A stretch of 64,000 nucleotides of DNA, from assembly GCA_021852345.1 (NCBI GenBank), contig JAJZNL010000001.1, positions 62,001 to 126,000 on the forward strand, given 5' to 3'. This document shows positions 1-10,582 of this stretch, one piece after another; within the stretch, counting starts at the first letter, position 1, and every line of letters starts with the position of its first letter. Origin of the DNA: Actinomycetes bacterium. Lineage in GTDB: Bacteria > Actinomycetota > Acidimicrobiia > Acidimicrobiales > JABEUL01. Below the pieces are notes generated by a model. That model was not told where the DNA came from and ran no database searches. It saw only the letters and a list, made by a program, of their open reading frames with translations. Made by a program: the position numbers and the translations under genes.

Positions 1-343
1 CTGCTGCGATTACAATGTCATAGGCACCGGCCATGACTCCTTGGGCCGCAAAATGAGCTGCTTGTTGGGAAGACCCACACTGACGATCTATTGTGGTTCC
101 GCAGACACTTTCGGGAAAGCCTGCTCCGAGAGCAGCGTTTCGTCCTACATTAAGCGATTGCTCTCCGACTTGCATTACACAACCAGTTATGACGTCTTCG
201 ACTAATTCGGGGTCTAAATCATTTCTTTTGATTAAGGCTGACAAAACTTCGGCAAGTAGATCTGCGGCCTGCCAATTCTTTAATTTACCGTTTCTCTTTC
301 CGCCCGGAGTGCGAACGGCATCTACAATTACGGCATCTTTCAT
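1..343 (-). CDS. Thiolase / acetyl-CoA C-acyltransferase, N-terminal part (truncated by window edge; absent from ORF track)
   Basis: Reverse complement from ATG at 343 reads MKDAVIVDAVRTPGGKRNGKLKNWQAADLLAEVL...VEDVITGCVMQVGEQSLNVGRNAALGAGFPESVCGTTIDRQCGSSQQAAHFAAQGVMAGAYDIVIAA, a typical thiolase N-terminus with the active-site Cys region (DRQCGSS). Confidence 0.93.
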   Translation of the reverse strand, partial: MKDAVIVDAVRTPGGKRNGKLKNWQAADLLAEVLSALIKRNDLDPELVEDVITGCVMQVGEQSLNVGRNAALGAGFPESVCGTTIDRQCGSSQQAAHFAAQGVMAGAYDIVIAA

Positions 344-480
344 AAAAACACTTCTCCTTTTATAGTACGTATAAAGCAACCGTAAATAAGTTACTCATTA
401 GTAATTTAGTCCCAAAGGGCTAAATAATTCAAATTTTTGAAAAATTTTGTTTTGTTTAATAAAAATGTTAACATTTTTTT

Positions 481-915
481 ATGAAAAATATGGACCGATG
501 GTTGGGAAATGGAGGAATGCCTATTATCGAAACTATAGGGGGTAGATTCGATAAATATGGTTTGGGGCAAGATGATTTGGCTTTTTGTGAGGGAATTTGG
601 ATTCCCACTCAAATGGCCTGTAATCCGCACGGGACAGCACAAGCAGGTGTTCAAAGCGTTATATTGGATGCGGCAATGAACTTTGCCATTAATTCGGGAC
701 TGGAAGGAAAAGACAGAACTAAAGCTACGATAGAGATGAAAACGAACCTGATAAGAGCTGCCTTTTTGGATACTCAGTATGTTTTTGTTGGTCGGGTAAT
801 TCGCATTACCAAACAGGTAGGATTTGGTTTTGCGGAAATATTAAATGCAGACAATGAAGTAATTTCAAATGCAACGGGTTCGTTTTTGCTGCACCGTGAT
901 ATTGCTGAACTGTGA
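481..915 (+). CDS. PaaI-like hotdog-fold thioesterase
   Basis: 144 aa; NPHGTAQAGVQSVILDAAMNFAI and late VGRVIRITKQVGFGFAEI segments resemble PaaI thioesterases. Confidence 0.7.
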   Translation: MKNMDRWLGNGGMPIIETIGGRFDKYGLGQDDLAFCEGIWIPTQMACNPHGTAQAGVQSVILDAAMNFAINSGLEGKDRTKATIEMKTNLIRAAFLDTQYVFVGRVIRITKQVGFGFAEILNADNEVISNATGSFLLHRDIAEL

Positions 916-1076
916 TATTAACGATCCCGAAGATATTAACGACCTGTGAACAAATTGTACTGTGAAATCAAATTGTACTGTGAAAATAACGGTAATTGGT
1001 GAAATTAATTAACTGTCATAATTTTAAAGTCTAAAATTACAAAAAAGAGCATACATAAAGCGAAATAGTAAGGTAA

Positions 1077-1583
1077 ATGAGCAAAAACAACAAGCGAAGC
1101 TATAAGCCCGAAGATGACTCAAATAGTGAATCAGGTCGTGGCTTAGGCAACAATTTAAGTCGCGAATCAGAACAGGTCAAGCTGATCAATGAGATTTCTT
1201 TAAGTATCGACAGCGATTTTTTGGATGTGGACAACTGTTTGGACTTGCTTTCGGCTAAATTAATGGCCTTATTTCCAAATAAGGTTGAGATCGAGTTCAA
1301 ACAACAAAATCCAATGACACCTTCTTTAAACTATGCTGACGAATTTAAAGTAGGAGCATTTACTGTAGAGCTTGACAAAATAAGACTTAAGGCGATTTGG
1401 AAGAAGGGAAACAAAATTGAATATTTAATTGCAAACAGGCAAAGTTCAACAAAGACTTCTACCAAAGAGTTGGATTTTGAAGAATTTAAACATGAGCTGG
1501 CTAAAATAGTTGCTCTTCAGGCACAAAAGAACACTATTTTGCGTAACGGTATAATTGCTCTTTTGGCCCCGAACTTAAATTAG
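1077..1583 (+). CDS. Hypothetical protein
   Basis: 168 aa intact ORF, no recognised motif. Confidence 0.6.
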   Translation: MSKNNKRSYKPEDDSNSESGRGLGNNLSRESEQVKLINEISLSIDSDFLDVDNCLDLLSAKLMALFPNKVEIEFKQQNPMTPSLNYADEFKVGAFTVELDKIRLKAIWKKGNKIEYLIANRQSSTKTSTKELDFEEFKHELAKIVALQAQKNTILRNGIIALLAPNLN

Positions 1584-2035
1584 TTTTTAGGCGTTAGGTC
1601 TAAGTATTCTGGAGGGTTGTCCGATACCTTCCAAACAATAAATCCTTTGTTGTATTTTTCATGATAGTTATTCGTAGCCGCAGTCATTGACTCAAACTCT
1701 GTAAAAAACTCGTCTAAATCTTTTTTCAAAAGAAGATTTTTGAGAATCGTCATATGTTTTTCAATAAAGTCGTAAATATCTTCTGTGTATTTCGGTCTTA
1801 CAACAACTGAAGTTTTTAAAAGCTTTATCGTTTCATTTAATTGAAATGTCGCCAACTCAAAATTTCTATATTTAGCCGCCCACCAACAGATTGACATTTT
1901 AGGAGATATCTCAACCATCAGTCTTGCCATGCCCGGTTGAATCTCGGCAAGTTCGTTTAAACTAAGTTCAGTTTTCCCGTTAGAGACCGAATGAGTATGG
2001 TCGGCGGTATTTTTTAAGAGGTCATTTGATTCCAT
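1580..2035 (-). CDS. Hypothetical protein
   Basis: 151 aa intact ORF with ICWWAAKYRNFELATFQLNET segment; convergent with the upstream gene. Confidence 0.65.
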   Translation of the reverse strand: MESNDLLKNTADHTHSVSNGKTELSLNELAEIQPGMARLMVEISPKMSICWWAAKYRNFELATFQLNETIKLLKTSVVVRPKYTEDIYDFIEKHMTILKNLLLKKDLDEFFTEFESMTAATNNYHEKYNKGFIVWKVSDNPPEYLDLTPKN

Positions 2036-2184
2036 TATTTTCCATTGTTTTGTGAACGGGAGCTGTTATTTCCCTTAAACTAAATTGCACGGTATTTTAA
2101 TTCTATTAAATGTACAATTAATATTAATGAAAAATCGGATTTGCAGTCCTTTTTATTTGGACAATTAAGGCACAATTATATATA

Positions 2185-3183
2185 ATGTTTGGTTCGATGG
2201 CTAAATCTGAAAGATTCGGAAAAAAAAATAACAGAGAAGACGTACCGGTAAGTGAAATACTTAAATCCGAACGACTGCGTCAAGAGCTTCAAATTGTTGA
2301 TATAGCCGAATCATTGGGTATCCCGGCAAGTCGTTTGGCTGCTTTGGAACAAGAGCAGTTTGATATATTTCCAACCCAATTGGCGATTTTAAGTGCCTTA
2401 AGGCAATATGCGAGGGCATTGAAATTAAACGGTGACATGTTAGCTTTAAAACTGCTAGACACGCTGTCACAGGATCCCGACAGCATATTAAACACCGATG
2501 GTGAAGACGATGAACCTGGAGTCGATGCCGTATCTAACTCCAGTAATAATATTGCCAATAACGGGAGTCTTCGTAGACCTCAATTAAATCAGACCAATAA
2601 AACAGCCGAAGTCCCTTTGGTTAAAGGACCCGAACAACCTGTCGGTAAAAAGAAATCACAGCGCCGACAAATAATAGTACCCAGAAGATCATCGACTCCT
2701 CTAGGATTAAAGGTTACTTTTTGGGTTTCAATTTCATTGGTGGCAATAGGTTTAATCGGAATTATTTTAGAAAATTCCAAACCTTCATGGTTTCAATCCA
2801 TCCATGCTCCTTCGGTGACACCGTCCACGATTCCTATTACGGCTCCTACTGTCGTCAAGAAGACAACAACGCCTAAGGGGAATTTTAAGGTTACGTCATC
2901 CAGCTCTTCATCGTCAACCTATCAGATAGGCTCAAGCAGCTTTGACTTAAAAATTGTCTCCACCGGTACACCTTGGATTGAGGTGGTGAATAATTCAAAC
3001 TCAAGCGTACTATTTGAAGGAATTCTCAGTTCGGGGCAGTCTCAGAGTTTCACCGGATTATCAAACGTTACGGTTCAAATAGGATCTGCTAATCTTACGA
3101 TGTCAATTTCGAGTTCTTCAAAAAATATAGGAAATGTGGCACCGACTCAAGCTCCGTTTACCTACAATTTTATTTCAGGGTAG
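2185..3183 (+). CDS. RodZ-like protein: N-terminal helix-turn-helix, TM segment, C-terminal DUF4115-like domain
   Basis: LKSERLRQELQIVDIAESLGIPASRLAALEQEQFDIFPTQLAILSALRQYARAL HTH; TM segment VTFWVSISLVAIGLIGIIL; C-terminal PWIEVVNNSNSSVLFEGILSSGQSQSF. Confidence 0.8.
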   Translation: MFGSMAKSERFGKKNNREDVPVSEILKSERLRQELQIVDIAESLGIPASRLAALEQEQFDIFPTQLAILSALRQYARALKLNGDMLALKLLDTLSQDPDSILNTDGEDDEPGVDAVSNSSNNIANNGSLRRPQLNQTNKTAEVPLVKGPEQPVGKKKSQRRQIIVPRRSSTPLGLKVTFWVSISLVAIGLIGIILENSKPSWFQSIHAPSVTPSTIPITAPTVVKKTTTPKGNFKVTSSSSSSSTYQIGSSSFDLKIVSTGTPWIEVVNNSNSSVLFEGILSSGQSQSFTGLSNVTVQIGSANLTMSISSSSKNIGNVAPTQAPFTYNFISG

Positions 3184-3199
3184 TAAAAAATATAATTTT

Positions 3200-4870
3200 T
3201 TATGGACACCACTTGTTTGCTGGAACTAAGCGGCAAATATTAATTAAATCGGTAACTGCGGGTATGGTCAGATTTATCGTACCCGGTGAAAATTTAATGG
3301 CGGCTACATTTGCCGTATTTGGGTTGTCCAATCCGCTTACATTTGCTCCTAGTGCGGTTCCGAAAAGTTTCAGTTTAGCTTGAATAAGGTTTATCGTAGG
3401 CGTGGTGCAATTTGAGTTTGATATGCAGTTTAAAATTAAGCCGTCCGTGGTGAACATATTTACATTCGGGGTGTCGCAAGTCTGTTTCGTGGCTTGTGAA
3501 TTAAGTAAATTATTTTTAATACAGACTTGATTGTTATTTAAACCGACTCCCAAGTCTTCAAATGGGGATATGTTTAAGAACAGACTTTGATGCGCAACTG
3601 CTCTGTTGTTTGTAATTGTCACGTATTGAGATGTGCTTACGCATTCGGTGTTTGCCAAGTTTACTGATTTTGAACACAATTCGTTGGTCGAAGGCAGAAA
3701 GAGATCGGCTACAGTCGTAGCCCATAAATTGTTTACGCTAAATGAGTTATTTTCAATTGAAAAGCCGTCGCTTCCCAATACTGCAACTCCGACTCCGTAT
3801 GGTAAATCTGGGAACTGCCCTGTCAGATTAAAGTTATCGTACAGATTGGCGTTTGTCGATTGATTATAGTTTGTAATCGAGGTTCCGCTATAAGCGGACG
3901 TTAAATTGAATTGATTGTCTGAAATTGTAGAACACAAGTTATTCAAATTTTTTAAAGTCGATGTGGATGCTGTGACCCCAGAACCACAAAAAGTGTTATT
4001 GTTTTGACTTACTTTATTTACGTCTATGGCATCGATTGAACTGAAGTTATTTAAAAATTGGGAATTAGTCACTGTGAATATGCCTGAGTCACTTTTTAAA
4101 AGCATTCCAGAGAATGAGTTTTGAAAATTTAGGTTGCTGGCGTAAATATTGCAATTTGTACAACCTGAAACGTACATGCCCGCTCCAGCAAAATTACTAA
4201 TTGAAGAGTAATTAAATTTAAGATTTACGTTTCCGTTTATCATCACTCCATAGTTAGACACGGCTTGGGGTTGCGGTTGGGTCTTTGTTTGGTTGCTGTA
4301 AGTTAATTTTACGTAAGATATGCCGGCGTTTATCGGGTCGCCATTAGGATTGTTGTTTGACAAGAAAATCTGCGCACCCATATTTGTGTTGTTTGATGCT
4401 AAAAAATTACAGACGGTAAGATTTTCAATCGTGTCACCCGTATTTTCAATAACAATTCCGTTTTGATTTTGGGAAGTGGCGTTGTTGGTCGACGATCCGT
4501 TTTGAGCGCAAGAATTTGAACTGCTGGTAGACGAAGTTAAACTTGGTCCGATTACCACGGTATTTTCGTTTAGACCCATAAGATGTATATTGGGTTTGTT
4601 TATTACTATCGAACCCGAAGTTGTCGCAGAATAGTAACCAGGTGCCAACAGAATATAATCATTTGGTTTCGCTGCATTTAACGCGGCTTGAATATTTGTA
4701 AATCCGGACTTGTATCCGTTAAATGATCCCACTAATAGTATATTTCCGTTCGGAAATAATGATTTTTGGGTGCCTTTTTTAAGACCGTTGGCTGTTATGG
4801 CAAGCGCTATAACAATGAATAACAGCAATACCAAAGATAGAATTAAGATTCTATGCGAAATTTTACGCAT
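3200..4870 (-). CDS. Secreted/membrane-anchored right-handed parallel beta-helix repeat protein
   Basis: N-terminal TM/signal; FTNIQAALNAAKPNDYILLAPGYY start typical of pectate-lyase-like helices; repeated N-rich coils. Confidence 0.75.
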   Translation of the reverse strand: MRKISHRILILSLVLLLFIVIALAITANGLKKGTQKSLFPNGNILLVGSFNGYKSGFTNIQAALNAAKPNDYILLAPGYYSATTSGSIVINKPNIHLMGLNENTVVIGPSLTSSTSSSNSCAQNGSSTNNATSQNQNGIVIENTGDTIENLTVCNFLASNNTNMGAQIFLSNNNPNGDPINAGISYVKLTYSNQTKTQPQPQAVSNYGVMINGNVNLKFNYSSISNFAGAGMYVSGCTNCNIYASNLNFQNSFSGMLLKSDSGIFTVTNSQFLNNFSSIDAIDVNKVSQNNNTFCGSGVTASTSTLKNLNNLCSTISDNQFNLTSAYSGTSITNYNQSTNANLYDNFNLTGQFPDLPYGVGVAVLGSDGFSIENNSFSVNNLWATTVADLFLPSTNELCSKSVNLANTECVSTSQYVTITNNRAVAHQSLFLNISPFEDLGVGLNNNQVCIKNNLLNSQATKQTCDTPNVNMFTTDGLILNCISNSNCTTPTINLIQAKLKLFGTALGANVSGLDNPNTANVAAIKFSPGTINLTIPAVTDLINICRLVPANKWCP

Positions 4871-4940
4871 CTTACTTTAGCTGAAACCTTAGCTCTTAAA
4901 TCCGTGCCGGAGATGACACGGTTTGCAAATTTTATTTATA

Positions 4941-5480
4941 TTAGTTTGTATTTTCGAGTTCTTGAATTTCAATTGAATTAATTGAATGTATCGTTTGTGG
5001 TTTACCCATTCCTGATGATTCATTCGCTGAGGCACCATCGAGTGCGATGTGGAAAATATTGTCCATCCCCGAAATAACCTTGCCGAATATTGTATATTTT
5101 GGTGGAAGCGATTCGCCGTGCGGTCCGACCACTATAAAAAACTGACTTCCGCCGGAATCTTGTTGGCCGGTATTTGCCATGGCCAGCGTACCGATTTCAT
5201 ACATACCGGCCGATCCGGGGAATTCGTCAGGGATATTATAGCCGGGTCCGCCCCGACCGGTTCCTGTCGGATCTCCTCCTTGAACTACGAAGTCTCCGAT
5301 TACCCTGTGAAATATCGTACCGTCATAGAAGCCCTCTTTGGCAAGGAAAATAAAACTATTTACCGTGTAAGGAGCAACGTCAGGATACAGTTCAATTTCT
5401 ACTTCACCGACATCGGTTTTCATAACTGCTTTATATTTGCTGTTTGAATTGAGCTGCAATGGAGGCATTGAGTTATACAT
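4941..5480 (-). CDS. Cyclophilin-type peptidyl-prolyl cis-trans isomerase
   Basis: MKTDVGEVEIELYPDVAPYTVNSFIFLAKEGFYDGTIFHRVIGDFVVQGGDPTGTGRGGPGY...FFIV. Confidence 0.96.
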   Translation of the reverse strand: MYNSMPPLQLNSNSKYKAVMKTDVGEVEIELYPDVAPYTVNSFIFLAKEGFYDGTIFHRVIGDFVVQGGDPTGTGRGGPGYNIPDEFPGSAGMYEIGTLAMANTGQQDSGGSQFFIVVGPHGESLPPKYTIFGKVISGMDNIFHIALDGASANESSGMGKPQTIHSINSIEIQELENTN

Positions 5481-5690
5481 GTTTAAAGTTCTCCTGTTTT
5501 TTCGATTGCATAAATTTTACTAAAAGCTGGCTTCAATATAGGTTAAAGCGATAATTAAATAATAAGTCCTAAATTTAAGCGTTTTTAATCTAAGAATGCT
5601 TTGGTATAATATTACGAATTAAATATTTATGGTTCATGGGCAAAATTTGAACCTATAAGTTAAGGAAGTAAGTTAAGGAAGGGCCATTAA

Positions 5691-6458
5691 GTGGAAGTAA
5701 TCAGTAAAAAAAATAGACAAAATATAAAAGGCAGAAGTGGAGTAAAAGTTAGACTCGGTAACCTTAAAGCACTGTTTTTGGTTTTGGGCTTGTCGGTATT
5801 ACTTGCCGCGTGCAGTTCGTCTTCAAGTTCTTCAACGCAAACGTCAGTATCAAAGACTACCGCCGTGAATAGTAATACTGGACAGAGTTCTAGTAACTAT
5901 GCCGGTTTAAATGCGGGCAAGTTGGGATCTTTGACTAATTACACAGCCGAGCTTGATGCCAATGGAGCGACCTTTAGCTTTAAGGTACATTCGTCGACTG
6001 ATTGGGAAATGCTCACCGGTACATTTAGCACCGCTCAAATAGATTCTTCAAGTACAATTTTTAATATTTCCGGTTCAAGCTACACTTATCAACCTGTGGT
6101 AAATGGAGCGAGCGTTACATATACATGGAAGAAAAACGGCCCAGCGAATTCCTATGCTCAAAGTGCATACCCCGCATATGCCAAGTCTTTTGCCGGATTA
6201 GCAAGGGTAACGGGAGTAAAACTTGTTCAAGCCGGTTCCTGTTCTCAGGCTGGTCAATCCGGCGAAATATGGAAGACCGAACCATCAGCAGCCAGTGCGG
6301 TAGCCCCGAATATCTTTGCATGTGTTTCCACAAGTTCTGGAGTTCTGTTGTCATACGACTTGGGTAAATCGTCATCGATTTACGGACAGGCCGCCTCAAT
6401 GACCGAAAGCTTCCGTATTTTAAGTATTGGAAACGTCCCTGCTATAACCGTTCCGTAA
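5691..6458 (+). CDS. Putative lipoprotein, Ser-rich N-terminus
   Basis: Signal peptide with lipobox LLAAC followed by SSSSSSSTQT; remainder unrecognised. Confidence 0.7.
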   Translation: MEVISKKNRQNIKGRSGVKVRLGNLKALFLVLGLSVLLAACSSSSSSSTQTSVSKTTAVNSNTGQSSSNYAGLNAGKLGSLTNYTAELDANGATFSFKVHSSTDWEMLTGTFSTAQIDSSSTIFNISGSSYTYQPVVNGASVTYTWKKNGPANSYAQSAYPAYAKSFAGLARVTGVKLVQAGSCSQAGQSGEIWKTEPSAASAVAPNIFACVSTSSGVLLSYDLGKSSSIYGQAASMTESFRILSIGNVPAITVP

Positions 6459-6474
6459 TTATTTTAAATTTGGA

Positions 6475-9400
6475 TTATTTGAGTTCTTCAAAAAGTCCTT
6501 TGATGTCTTCTGCGGAAATGGCTTTGGAAAAGGATGCGTCTTCGTCAAGAACTGAATGAAACAACTTAGATTTTCTTTCTTTTAGCTGCATAACCTTTTC
6601 TTCTATGGTTCCGTTAGATACAAATCGGTAGACGTTTACGGGTTTGGATTGCCCGATTCTATGCATTCGGTCAATTGCCTGTTGCTCAATTGCCGGATTC
6701 CACCATGGGTCCATCAAAAAACAGTAATCAGCTTCCATAAGATTTAAGCCTACGCCTCCGGCCTTTAAACTGATTAAAAATACGTCTGTCTGTCCGTCTT
6801 TAAACTCCGAAATAACGTCAGCCCTATTACGGGTTTTGCCGTCAAGATAACTAAATGGAATTTTCCTTGATACGAATGCCTCTTTTATGAGTGCCAGAAA
6901 AGAGGTAAATTGACTAAAGATAATTGCCTTGTGGTTTTCTGACAGAAGTTCTTCGACATAATCCATTAGCGCATCTATTTTCGCAGATTGAATGCCAGAG
7001 TATTTTTCGGAATCAACTAAAACGGCCGACAGACTTAACATTCTTAAAATAACCAATGACCTAAGAATCGTAAATCGATTCTTCTTGAAATCATCCAAGA
7101 GACCGAGGACCTTTTGTCTTTCTCGGGAAAGATATAAATCATATACTTTTTGATGCGACGGAATTAGATCCAAGTTTACTACCTGCTCAATTCTGGGGGG
7201 AAGTTCCTGCAATACGTCCTCCTTCAGGCGCCTTAATATAAAGGGTCTGATCCGACGCTTCAGTCTTTTTAGTTGCTCGGGGTCATCTCCGGATTCGACG
7301 GGACGCTGGTATCGGTCTCTAAATTGTTCTCGAACTGAAAATAGTCCTGGCGCCACAATCGACAAGATTGACCAAAGTTCCATTAGATTATTCTCCAACG
7401 GCGTGCCAGTTAAAGCAATTTTTGAATTTGCTTGTAATTTTCTGACCGCTCCGTAGGTCTTTGCCTGGTAGTTCTTGAGATACTGTGCTTCATCAATAAT
7501 TACTACATCCCAGTCAATTTTTGAAAAAACTTCGATATCCCGTTGGATAATGGCATAGGAAGTTATTAAAACATCCATGTTTTCTATTTCAGATTTTAAA
7601 TCAAGTTTAGATCTGGCAACCGTTGATCTCAGCATTGTGGTTTTAATATCTGGTGCAAACTTTTGAAATTCTGAACTCCAGTTTGGAACCACTGAAGTCG
7701 GGGCGATAACTAATGAAGGCTTTTTGCATTTCTGACTGTTAGTACGAGCTGAAATCATTGCGATTACTTGTACTGTCTTACCAAGACCCATATCATCGGC
7801 CAAGATTCCACCTAATGAATTTGAAACCAAAAACATTAACCAGTTGTATCCAATCTCCTGATACGCCCTGAGCGTGCCTTCAAATTTCGGTCCGACTTCA
7901 TAGGTCTCGATCTCATCCAAATTATAGAGTTTCTTGGATAAATCCAACCATTCTTTTGCCTGGGAGTCTATAATTCCCAACTCATTCAGTTCTTCAAAGA
8001 AACTTATATTATAACGATTTATGGCAAAGTCTCCAGCTGGACGATCTTTAAGCTTTTGCGCTTCAAGAACAAGCTGCTTTAACTGATGAATTTTAGGGTG
8101 ATCAAGTTCAATTATGTCACCTGATTCCAAAAACAGGTAGTCTTCATCAGACAATAACGCCGTGACTAATTCAGAGTAGTTTATTTTGACACCATCTACC
8201 TCCAAAGAGATATTTATATCGAGCCAGTCGGTATCACTTGAGCTTTTAGCATTTACGAGTATCTCTGGCTCGCTCCCGTGAAAATTAAAATCAGGTACCT
8301 CAGAGTCAATCAAAACCGCTATGTCCTTGTCGGAGTTTAGATCTTCAACGCATTGAGATAAAAAGACATAGGCGTCCATTTTATTTAGGATTGCCATATC
8401 GGTATTAATACCATCTTTAAAAATTTCAAGCCTGTTAAGAAGCTTGCTTGCTCGTAACTTGACCTCAATTTCTTTTGGCCAATTTCTCAAATTAATGCCT
8501 TCATTTAAGTTGGAGATTGGAAAAGAATATTTATCCAAATCGATACCGTATCGCCATGTAAATTCGATAAATATCGAGTCATATCCGCTGGAAGTTGTCT
8601 TTATTATTAAGATCGGTCCTTCCAGCTTCGGGAGCACAAATGAACTGTCGTCGCCTGAAACGATTAGACTTTTGTTGAGTTCTATATATTGTGTTTTGGA
8701 AAAACTTTCAATATCAGACTTAGGTATCTGAACATTGTATCCTCCGTATGCGACTGGATGGTATGTGGGTTCCAGGTTTGGCTCAATCCTGGCGAGATGA
8801 AAGTCTTTTAGAGTTTTTTTGTCGGCCAAATTACCGCTAAATACAAATCCCCAATAACCTTTGCCAGATTCAATCACAAAGTTTCCGGGCTGAATTAGTC
8901 GATTGTTATGCTTTAAAGAAACGGTATATTTCATTCCGTCGTTTTCGTCTTTGTCGAATTTGACAACGGGAACTATAGGATGGTCATTGAATTTAATTGC
9001 TGGTTTGGATGCGGCGTTATAGAGGAATTTGCCTCCGTATTTCTCAAACTCCTCAAAAAGACCGAACAGCCTAAGGCTTCGGCATCTGCTTATATGCATC
9101 CATTCGCCAGCAGTCATCCAATCGGAGTCTATGTCGCTTAGATAGATTCCCTTAATTTCAACCAACACATCAACAGCTAACGAATTTAACCTTAGTGAGT
9201 TTTTGCTTTCGTGATATTTAAAGTTATTATTAAGATTTTCCCAATTGATTGTTGTGATTCGCCATTTACCACCATTTTGCATTGTGCAAATTCTACAGTT
9301 TAATAACATTTCAGAACCTGGAATTTTACTTGGACTTCCAAATCTCGAACGCAAGGTATTCGTATCTATAACCTCAAAAATTAGACCCACCGAATCAAGT

Positions 9401-9783
9401 TGTCTTGAACTAACTCTTTGAGTATATTGCAATCCCTTCCAGTCGATATTCGTACCTCTGGCAGGCCAGCTGACGTAATTTAAATTAGCAAATCTTGCTT
9501 TAGCCGCTAACATCACGGCAACAAGATGTTCACATAATCTATTTTGCGGACAAGGACAACCGACGGCGATACCAAATTCATTTTCAATTCTGATTACGGT
9601 TTCAAAGCTTTGAGAAAAATCGTCAACTACTGTACCGTATATTCCCAGTCCGTCTGAATCAATATTTACGTAATCCACTTGTCCGGCGTTAAACCACTCT
9701 ATTCCCTGAGCTTTAACATCGTCTTCGGCAAATGTATTAATAATATTTTCGATTGAGGCTAAAATCGATTCGGATTCAATCAT
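6475..9783 (-). CDS. SWIM zinc-finger SNF2/Rad54-family helicase
   Basis: CPCPQNRLCEHLVAVMLAA SWIM motif; ILADDMGLGKTVQVIA, DEAQYLKN, LTGTPLENNLMELWSI, DPWWNPAIEQQAIDRMHRIGQ motifs. Confidence 0.96.
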   Translation of the reverse strand: MIESESILASIENIINTFAEDDVKAQGIEWFNAGQVDYVNIDSDGLGIYGTVVDDFSQSFETVIRIENEFGIAVGCPCPQNRLCEHLVAVMLAAKARFANLNYVSWPARGTNIDWKGLQYTQRVSSRQLDSVGLIFEVIDTNTLRSRFGSPSKIPGSEMLLNCRICTMQNGGKWRITTINWENLNNNFKYHESKNSLRLNSLAVDVLVEIKGIYLSDIDSDWMTAGEWMHISRCRSLRLFGLFEEFEKYGGKFLYNAASKPAIKFNDHPIVPVVKFDKDENDGMKYTVSLKHNNRLIQPGNFVIESGKGYWGFVFSGNLADKKTLKDFHLARIEPNLEPTYHPVAYGGYNVQIPKSDIESFSKTQYIELNKSLIVSGDDSSFVLPKLEGPILIIKTTSSGYDSIFIEFTWRYGIDLDKYSFPISNLNEGINLRNWPKEIEVKLRASKLLNRLEIFKDGINTDMAILNKMDAYVFLSQCVEDLNSDKDIAVLIDSEVPDFNFHGSEPEILVNAKSSSDTDWLDINISLEVDGVKINYSELVTALLSDEDYLFLESGDIIELDHPKIHQLKQLVLEAQKLKDRPAGDFAINRYNISFFEELNELGIIDSQAKEWLDLSKKLYNLDEIETYEVGPKFEGTLRAYQEIGYNWLMFLVSNSLGGILADDMGLGKTVQVIAMISARTNSQKCKKPSLVIAPTSVVPNWSSEFQKFAPDIKTTMLRSTVARSKLDLKSEIENMDVLITSYAIIQRDIEVFSKIDWDVVIIDEAQYLKNYQAKTYGAVRKLQANSKIALTGTPLENNLMELWSILSIVAPGLFSVREQFRDRYQRPVESGDDPEQLKRLKRRIRPFILRRLKEDVLQELPPRIEQVVNLDLIPSHQKVYDLYLSRERQKVLGLLDDFKKNRFTILRSLVILRMLSLSAVLVDSEKYSGIQSAKIDALMDYVEELLSENHKAIIFSQFTSFLALIKEAFVSRKIPFSYLDGKTRNRADVISEFKDGQTDVFLISLKAGGVGLNLMEADYCFLMDPWWNPAIEQQAIDRMHRIGQSKPVNVYRFVSNGTIEEKVMQLKERKSKLFHSVLDEDASFSKAISAEDIKGLFEELK

Positions 9784-10582
9784 TGTGTCCTCGCCTTCAC
9801 ATCTATACTATTGGATAGGCTAAAAATGAAACTGAAAATTACCCGACTGTGAATGATTAAATTTCTATGCAAGCACCGCATTAAAATTTAGGCTTTGTGG
9901 GAAGATTAGTAGAAAAATTGTAATGGATTTTCGTGCAATTGACATTGAATTTAATTATAGTTATTTTTAAGACCTAAGGTAACTATTCAGGTCTATTCTA
10001 CTGAAATTCACCATCGGATACTTTATATCCTGACTTTGGCAGTTAAAATCAATATAATTCCCTAAAATGCCTGGTAGATTAGTGTTTGTTTCTGATTTCT
10101 CTTGATCTACGTACTGGCGGATTGAATAGCTTTTTGGGTTTTGCAAATAATTATTTATTTTCTCCCAATGTCAAATATTTCCTAGGAGCGTGGGTCAAAA
10201 GTAAGTCGTGATTCATAAATGTGGGCGTAATAGTAAGACCTGGATTTAATTTTGTTTCAAATTATTAATTTTTAAACTTGTTGTGCTGTAAACGCGGTTA
10301 CATTTAATTCCTTTGGACTAACGTTATTTTTAGTCTCCAACCGTCGCCTGCCACTTAACTGCATCGATCCTATCTGGTGGAAACCTTATCTGTTTGAAAC
10401 CACCGCGCTTATATTTTTAAAATTGAGGACGATACTTGTTATGCGTCTTAAAAAACTGGAATTAATTATTGTTAATTGTGGCACTTATCTTCAGTTGAGT
10501 TTGATAAAGTATTTTGATAATTGGATGTTTAAATTTAGATCAAGTTAATTAATATCCGTTAAGAGATTTAGGAGTACAAGAA

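Noticed and set aside
93-365. 90-aa plus-strand ORF
   Set aside because: Antisense to the truncated thiolase, whose reading frame is clearly coding.
406-654. 82-aa minus-strand ORF
   Set aside because: Overlaps the 5' part of the PaaI-like thioesterase; composition consistent with a shadow ORF.
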